62,903 nt of DNA. Source: Pirellulales bacterium (GTDB taxonomy: Bacteria > Planctomycetota > Planctomycetia > Pirellulales > JAICIG01). The notes beneath the pieces were generated by a model. The model was not told where the DNA came from, did not search any database, and saw nothing but the letters and a program-made list of their open reading frames with translations. This document shows positions 58,621 to 62,903 of this stretch, in pieces. Position numbers and translations under genes: made by a program. Positions within the stretch are counted from its first letter, which is position 1; every line of letters begins with the position of its first letter. The stretch is from positions 1-62,903 of the forward strand of contig DATLUO010000149.1 in assembly GCA_035533075.1 (NCBI GenBank), read 5' to 3'.

Positions 58621-61443
58621 ATGGAATCGTCAAGCGGCACCGCGGCATCGAATGCCGTGTTATCCTGGCCTGGGCGCCAAATCATCGTGATGCTCGAACG
58701 GGCCGATGGCACGCGGTCCGAGTTCGTAGTACCCAAGCCGTTTGCGCGCATCGGCCGTGACCGAAGGGCGGAAATCGCGCTCGACGACGCGAGCTTGCTG
58801 CCCTGCCATGCGTATCTGCAGACCACGCGCGAAGGAATTTATTGCGCCGGCCTGGCTCCGGGAGTGCCGACGGGCTGGCTGCTGCCGAACGCCACGATCC
58901 AGATTGGCAGTTTTCGCATCCATGCCTCCCTCTACAACGAAAAGCAGGCCGTCGCCGCACTGCCCGACCCGCAGGGCAAGCATAGCGCCGCGGCGCCTTA
59001 TCCGGAGCTGCGCGTATTTTCGGGGAAGGGCCGGGACATCTTCACCGACCACGCGTTCAGTCGACGGATGACGCTGGTGGGCCGTCAAGCGCCCGCGACT
59101 TGGCGCATCAAGCACGGCACGCTGTCTCGCATCCACTGCGCCTTCGTATGGGAAGAAGGCGAACTTTGGCTGATCGACCTGTTCAGCTCGAACGGCACGC
59201 GGGTGGCGGACCGGAAATTCGATGCCGGCGCGTTAAAAGCCGGCCAGGATTTCAGCTTGGGAATGGTCCGCTGTCGCTACCTCGGCCCTTCGGCGACCGC
59301 GACGGAACAGGCACGCACGGCTGACTCGGACGGCGGGCTGTTTGAGGCGGCCTCGGCTGCGGAACTTGACGCCAGCGTCCTCGGCAAGTCGTCCGGACTT
59401 GAAGCCGACGATTCCCACCGTCAGCAGAGCACGGACTCGGGGATTCGCCGGCGCATTGATCACGCAGAGCCTACCACCAGCCCGGCTCACGGAAAGGGCC
59501 CGTCTCAAGCCGGCACGCCAGGTCAGCAACACCAAGAAGCCTTGAAAAACGGTGTCTCGCAGACTCGCCCCGCCGAAACAGGCGAACCTGCGGATGGGCC
59601 TGACGTTCGCGACGACGGCCCCGCTGGTCCGGACGCGCCGGGCGAGACACTTCCCCGGGCCGCCGCGCTGGTCGAAACACGGCTGTCGCCGGCGGGCGAC
59701 ACAAAGTTCGTCCCGCCACCGCCACCCCCGGACTCATCCGTTCCCACCACCGGCGACGTCGAACTCGTCGAGGAGGCCGACGGCCCCGCGGGCAGCGACG
59801 CTGACGGCCGAGGGCGCTCGCTCGAACATCGGCTGGCCTGGCTGGAAGAGAGATTTTTGGCGAGTCAAGTCGACGCGGCGGAAGATCGGACGGGGGCCGC
59901 GGCGAAGCTCGCCAGGACCGAGAACGCGCTGGCGGCCGCGCAGCAAAAACTGGCGCGATTCGAGGAGGAGCTGCGGACGGAACGACAGCGGTGGCCCGGG
60001 CAATTCGAATCGCTGCGCCGCGAAGCCGAGCAGCAGTGGGCCGGACGCCTGGGCGAGTTCGCCGAGAGTCAGCGGACCGATCGCGCCGAGTTAATACGGC
60101 AAGGGAATCTGGCTGAAGAAGATCGCCGGAAGGAGCTTGGCGCGCTGCGTGAAAAACTCTCGGCGGATCTGGGCGAGGAGAAAAGCCGAGTCGAGCTGGC
60201 CATGCACGAGCTTCGCCAGCTCTCGGACGGCGTAGCGCATGAAAAAACGACGCTGGTCCAGCTAGCCGCCGACGCAGCCCAGCGCCTCGACGAACAGCGC
60301 GCAAGGGCCGAGCACGCCCTGAGTTGGCAGGCCCGTTGGGAGGAGCGCCTCGAGCAATTGTCGCAGGACGTGGTCCGCCGCACCGATGCGCTGCCCAGCC
60401 AACTCGCATTGCTCGAGCAATCGGTCAAGCAAGGGCTTGAAGCTCGCCTGGCGGCCCAGGCACCGCCGGCACCCGCAACGGGACCGGACGGCCCGGCGTC
60501 GGCTTCCGTCAGGGCGGAACTTGCGGCGGAGATGACGCGCACGGCTGCCGACGTGGACGCCGTACGGCAAGAACTGACGAAGGTCGCCGCCGAATTGAGC
60601 GGCGTGCGGACAGGACAAACCGAGTTCGAGAGCGAACTGAACGGAGCGCTGCGCGAGCAACTGTCGAAGCTGGGGGCCAGATGCGACGGCCTGGAACGGC
60701 GGCTGGAGCAGGGCCTCGTGGCGCTATCCAAGCAGTTGCTGCTACAGCGAGACGAGTTCCAAGGCAAGTTAGCCGCGTCGCCGTCTTGGGAGGGCCGCTT
60801 CCACGAGTTGGCCCAAGAAATCGAGCGGCGCGGCGCGGAAAACGACCGCCGCTATGCCGCGCTGGTTGCTTCCGCGGACGACCGGGTCGCTGCCCTGGAA
60901 GGGACGGTGACGGCCAAGCTGGCCGACTTGCGATCGCGGCAACAGCGACTCGCCGAGGAGATCGCGTCTGCGCGGTGTGCCGCGGTCGAACAGGCAGAGT
61001 CATTGGCAGTTTCGGAAGGGAAACCGGTCCCGCTCGTCGTCGAGCATGGCGCCGAGGAGCCATCGGCCTTCGACGGCCAGAGCGTTCTCAGCGAGTTCGA
61101 CGATGCTGTGGCGGCGGAAATGCCCGGTGTGGTACCGGCAGTGCTGCTTCGTGGCGGACTGGCAGCGCGGCCGACCGCGCCGCGGCCGCCGTCGGGCGAC
61201 GATGAGAATCCGGACGACCCGTCGGCGCCGGGGTGGCTGGTCAACGACGAGCTGACGCAGCGGCTGCTCGATTTTCGATCCAAACGGGAGCGGACCGCGC
61301 GGCAGCGCCGCGTGTTCTGGTCGCTGGCCGCCGCCGGGCTGGTGCTGGCGATCCTGGCGGTCGCCGGTGCCCTGCGCTCTTGGATTCACACCGGCGTCGG
61401 CCAGGCCGGTCCACCGACCGCATCCAGCGGCGAATTGCCGTGA
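58621..61443 (+). CDS. Two-FHA-domain coiled-coil protein with C-terminal membrane anchor
   Basis: A 940-residue protein. An incomplete FHA domain lies at residues 40-105 (FARIGRDRRAEIALDDASLL). A better one lies at 150-215 (MTLVGRQAPATWRIKHGTLS, RIHCAFVW, LIDLFSSNGTRVADR). A disordered linker (215-400, rich in proline, aspartate and glycine) is followed by coiled coils from 400 to 800. A single membrane helix (FWSLAAAGLVLAILAVAGAL) lies near 910. FHA domains bind phosphothreonine, so the kinase at 52.7 kb is a plausible partner. The start ATG has no clear ribosome-binding site. Confidence 0.88.
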   Translation: MESSSGTAASNAVLSWPGRQIIVMLERADGTRSEFVVPKPFARIGRDRRAEIALDDASLLPCHAYLQTTREGIYCAGLAPGVPTGWLLPNATIQIGSFRIHASLYNEKQAVAALPDPQGKHSAAAPYPELRVFSGKGRDIFTDHAFSRRMTLVGRQAPATWRIKHGTLSRIHCAFVWEEGELWLIDLFSSNGTRVADRKFDAGALKAGQDFSLGMVRCRYLGPSATATEQARTADSDGGLFEAASAAELDASVLGKSSGLEADDSHRQQSTDSGIRRRIDHAEPTTSPAHGKGPSQAGTPGQQHQEALKNGVSQTRPAETGEPADGPDVRDDGPAGPDAPGETLPRAAALVETRLSPAGDTKFVPPPPPPDSSVPTTGDVELVEEADGPAGSDADGRGRSLEHRLAWLEERFLASQVDAAEDRTGAAAKLARTENALAAAQQKLARFEEELRTERQRWPGQFESLRREAEQQWAGRLGEFAESQRTDRAELIRQGNLAEEDRRKELGALREKLSADLGEEKSRVELAMHELRQLSDGVAHEKTTLVQLAADAAQRLDEQRARAEHALSWQARWEERLEQLSQDVVRRTDALPSQLALLEQSVKQGLEARLAAQAPPAPATGPDGPASASVRAELAAEMTRTAADVDAVRQELTKVAAELSGVRTGQTEFESELNGALREQLSKLGARCDGLERRLEQGLVALSKQLLLQRDEFQGKLAASPSWEGRFHELAQEIERRGAENDRRYAALVASADDRVAALEGTVTAKLADLRSRQQRLAEEIASARCAAVEQAESLAVSEGKPVPLVVEHGAEEPSAFDGQSVLSEFDDAVAAEMPGVVPAVLLRGGLAARPTAPRPPSGDDENPDDPSAPGWLVNDELTQRLLDFRSKRERTARQRRVFWSLAAAGLVLAILAVAGALRSWIHTGVGQAGPPTASSGELP

Positions 61444-61480
61444 GGATCCGTCGCCGGCGGTGGGTGCATGATGCACTTAT

Positions 61481-61707
61481 ACTTCACGCGGCCGAGAATG
61501 AGACGTTTTGCCGCGGGGAAGAGCGGTGGCTGGGCAGCGCTTGGCCAGATGGCGGCTGGTACCCTTCAATAGCGTGGCGGCCAAGCGATGCCCCGGTGCG
61601 TCCAACCGGGGCATCGCCTGGCCGCCGAGATGAACGAAGTGCCAGCCGCCAATCGGCCAGGCTCTGCCCCAGCCACCGCCAACGTCTCATTCTCGGCCGC
61701 GTGAAGT
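61481..61707. mobile_element. MITE-like 227-bp imperfect palindrome
   Basis: Terminal 27-bp perfect inverted repeats (ACTTCACGCGGCCGAGAATG and seven more bases) bound a long foldback structure. The left arm holds an 18-20-bp insertion (TTGCCGCGGGGAAGAGCG) that the right arm lacks. The centre reads GCGATGCCCCGGTGCG/TCCAACCGGGGCATCGC. No protein is encoded. A single diverged end of the same family lies at 15098-15150. Confidence 0.85.
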
Positions 61708-61745
61708 GGAACGCGAAGAGCGGCGCCGGCGGACCGCCGCAGGCG

Positions 61746-62486
61746 TTACTTCCCTGCGGGGCGACAGGATTTCGCCGGCAGGTCCAAGTCAACCGTCGAT
61801 GTCCGCGGTTGAGCCTGTGGTTGAATTGACAATTGAGCCGGTGATTGGCGAGAGGATTTCGCCGGCAGGTCCCCGTCAAAGGCCGATGTCCGCGGCTGAG
61901 CCTGTGGTTGAATTGACAGTTGAACCGCTGATGGAGCTGACGGCCGAGCCGGCTCCGGGGGAATGTCGCGTGAGACAATGCTGTGCTTCTCGGCGCGGGC
62001 AGCGCGGATCGTCAGCCGCCTGCCGGACGGACCGATATCGGTCGAACTGCGTGGGTCGGCCGCCTGACGGGCGCCGGGGTCGATCTGCGACACGGCATCG
62101 CGGCCGGGCCGCAAGCGGCTCTCATCGGGCGGCGGTTCGTTGGCAGGCGCGGCGGGCGGGACGGAAGGCGTCTCGTCCGGCGTCGGGGCATAAGGCATCT
62201 CGTCCGGCATCGGGGCGGGCGGCAGCACGGTCTCCGGTTGCTCGGCCGGTGTCGGTCCCAACGGAGCCGGCGACTCGCTGGCTTCCATCACGGGCGGGCA
62301 CGCCACGCACTCCGACGGCCATTGCCGCCAGCAAGTCGAAAAATACCCCCCGCACGGCCCATGGGGCGCGCAAGCACAGCGCGTGGGCCTCAGGGCCGGG
62401 GGGCGCGCCAACGCATGGCATCCGCAGGCCACGGCTAACAGCGCCAGCCAGATCGAACGCCCCACGGACCTTGTCGTAACGTGCAT
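61746..62486 (-). CDS. Proline-rich putative lipoprotein with internal repeat
   Basis: A 246-residue protein from ATG 62486. The leader MHVTTRSVGRSIWLALLAVA ends in CGC, a lipobox-like site. A cysteine-rich start (CACAPHGPCGGYFSTCWRQW) is followed by a proline-, alanine- and glutamate-rich extended region. Two copies of a 29-residue repeat close the chain (QLSIQPQAQPRTS, DLPAKSSRQ and DLPAKSCRP). It is a likely outer-surface or periplasmic protein. It sits immediately downstream of a polysaccharide export gene and may be co-transcribed with it. Confidence 0.7.
   Translation of the reverse strand: MHVTTRSVGRSIWLALLAVACGCHALARPPALRPTRCACAPHGPCGGYFSTCWRQWPSECVACPPVMEASESPAPLGPTPAEQPETVLPPAPMPDEMPYAPTPDETPSVPPAAPANEPPPDESRLRPGRDAVSQIDPGARQAADPRSSTDIGPSGRRLTIRAARAEKHSIVSRDIPPEPARPSAPSAVQLSIQPQAQPRTSAFDGDLPAKSSRQSPAQLSIQPQAQPRTSTVDLDLPAKSCRPAGK
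61766..61939. repeat. Two 87-bp tandem repeats within the lipoprotein gene
   Basis: Units at 61766-61852 and 61853-61939 both start AGGATTTCGCCGGCAGGTCC. The period is a multiple of three, so the reading frame is kept. Confidence 0.9.
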
Positions 62487-62554
62487 ACGCTTCCCCTCCG
62501 TCGAAAACTCGCCCCGGCCCCGGTCACACGTTGTTCGTCGCAGCGGCATGCCGA

Positions 62555-62903
62555 TCAGATCGATCCAATCCCGCCGTTGCTGCTACTAAAGAACTTGAGC
62601 CCCCGCACGGTGTACGTGCCCATCAGTATGCCGCCAAACATCCGCATAATGGGATTGATGACCTTGCCCATGGCGTTGTTGGTCGCCACCAACGGATCGT
62701 GGGCGATAAACAGCCGGTCGCCCGGCATGAGCTGATAGTTCGTAGCCGTTTCGCCCCGTTGACTGATGCCGTGCCAGTCGACCGCCAGAATCTGGTCGCA
62801 ATCTGCTCCATAGGGGGCGGGACGCGCGACCCAGATTCGTTTCGAAGACACTTCCTGCATGCCGTTGACCTCGGCCAAGGCGTCCAGCACCGTATCGTTG
62901 CCC
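62555..62903 (-). CDS. Polysaccharide export protein, C-terminal part (cut by window edge)
   Basis: The visible 115 or so residues read VLDALAEVNGMQEVSSKRIW, VARPAPYGADCDQILAVDWH, GISQRGETATNYQLMPGDRL and FIAHDPLVATNNAMGKVINP. This is the end of an SLBB or polysaccharide biosynthesis/export (Wza-like) protein of the planctomycete type, with the QLMPGDRLFI strand typical for the family. The N-terminal part lies beyond the window. It is followed by the lipoprotein gene 68 bp further on. Confidence 0.85.
   Translation of the reverse strand, partial: GNDTVLDALAEVNGMQEVSSKRIWVARPAPYGADCDQILAVDWHGISQRGETATNYQLMPGDRLFIAHDPLVATNNAMGKVINPIMRMFGGILMGTYTVRGLKFFSSSNGGIGSI

Noticed and set aside
1-62903. 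CRISPR arrays and tRNA genes
   Set aside because: No spaced direct repeats of CRISPR type were found; the short tandem arrays have no spacers. No tRNA-like T-arm (GGTTCGAATCC type) with cloverleaf context was seen by eye.

Overview
The window looks like one contig of a planctomycete, most likely of the Pirellulales type. This is inferred from the high GC content and from gene families typical of that phylum: a DUF1501 protein with a Tat-like leader, a CSPSR sulfatase, FSLRT-type small membrane proteins, YdjY and DUF1080 domains, a Ser/Thr kinase with a very long extracytoplasmic part, and TPR-glycosyltransferase proteins. No rRNA, tRNA, phage or complete IS element was recognised, and the sequence is cut at both ends.

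Layout. 1-10 kb: SpoIIM-like membrane protein plus a partner, serA, a BON protein, a Nudix hydrolase, a broken DUF4058 gene, a Gfo/Idh/MocA oxidoreductase, a YdjY protein, an orphan antitoxin, a DUF1501 protein and a DUF1080 fragment. 10-18 kb: an EamA transporter, a probable stand-alone structured RNA with its own promoter and terminator (about 11.46-11.59 kb), an HPF/RaiA protein fused to a sigma-like helical domain, and a four-gene ABC export cluster. 18-25 kb: a PLP-dependent decarboxylase, two TIM-barrel sugar isomerase-like proteins, a lipoprotein and a DUF3592 pair. 25-33 kb: three consecutive TPR plus GT9-like genes, the last with an N-terminal FkbM methyltransferase, then a class I methyltransferase whose ribosome-binding site is buried in a perfect hairpin. 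33-39 kb: a four-gene PspA cluster, a GNAT enzyme, an MBOAT acyltransferase pair and an OsmC protein. 39-48.7 kb: a collapsed hybrid histidine kinase, an NtrC-type regulator, a NarL-type regulator coupled to an SDR enzyme, csrA with an ABC ATPase, a sulfatase and a secreted alpha/beta hydrolase. 48.8-52.7 kb: a two-gene restriction-modification system beside fossils of a PLD-helicase and a pRiA4b ORF-3 protein, an eroded defence island. 52.7-62.9 kb: a kinase with a C-type lectin end, a PilZ-like protein, a NusG paralogue, a two-FHA coiled-coil protein, a lipoprotein and the C-terminal end of a polysaccharide export protein.

The intergenic DNA is unusual. A roughly 180-bp palindromic element (inner arm starting GTAGGGTGGGACCAGCGAGC) occurs at nine loci as full or partial copies. 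At four loci its TAG is the stop codon of the upstream gene or remnant, and in two other genes it encodes the C-terminal residues. A second MITE-like family, an 84-bp perfect-armed palindrome and several 6-7-bp tandem repeats add to this. With four or more genes that lack their middles or ends, the window suggests a genome shaped by small non-coding elements and deletions.
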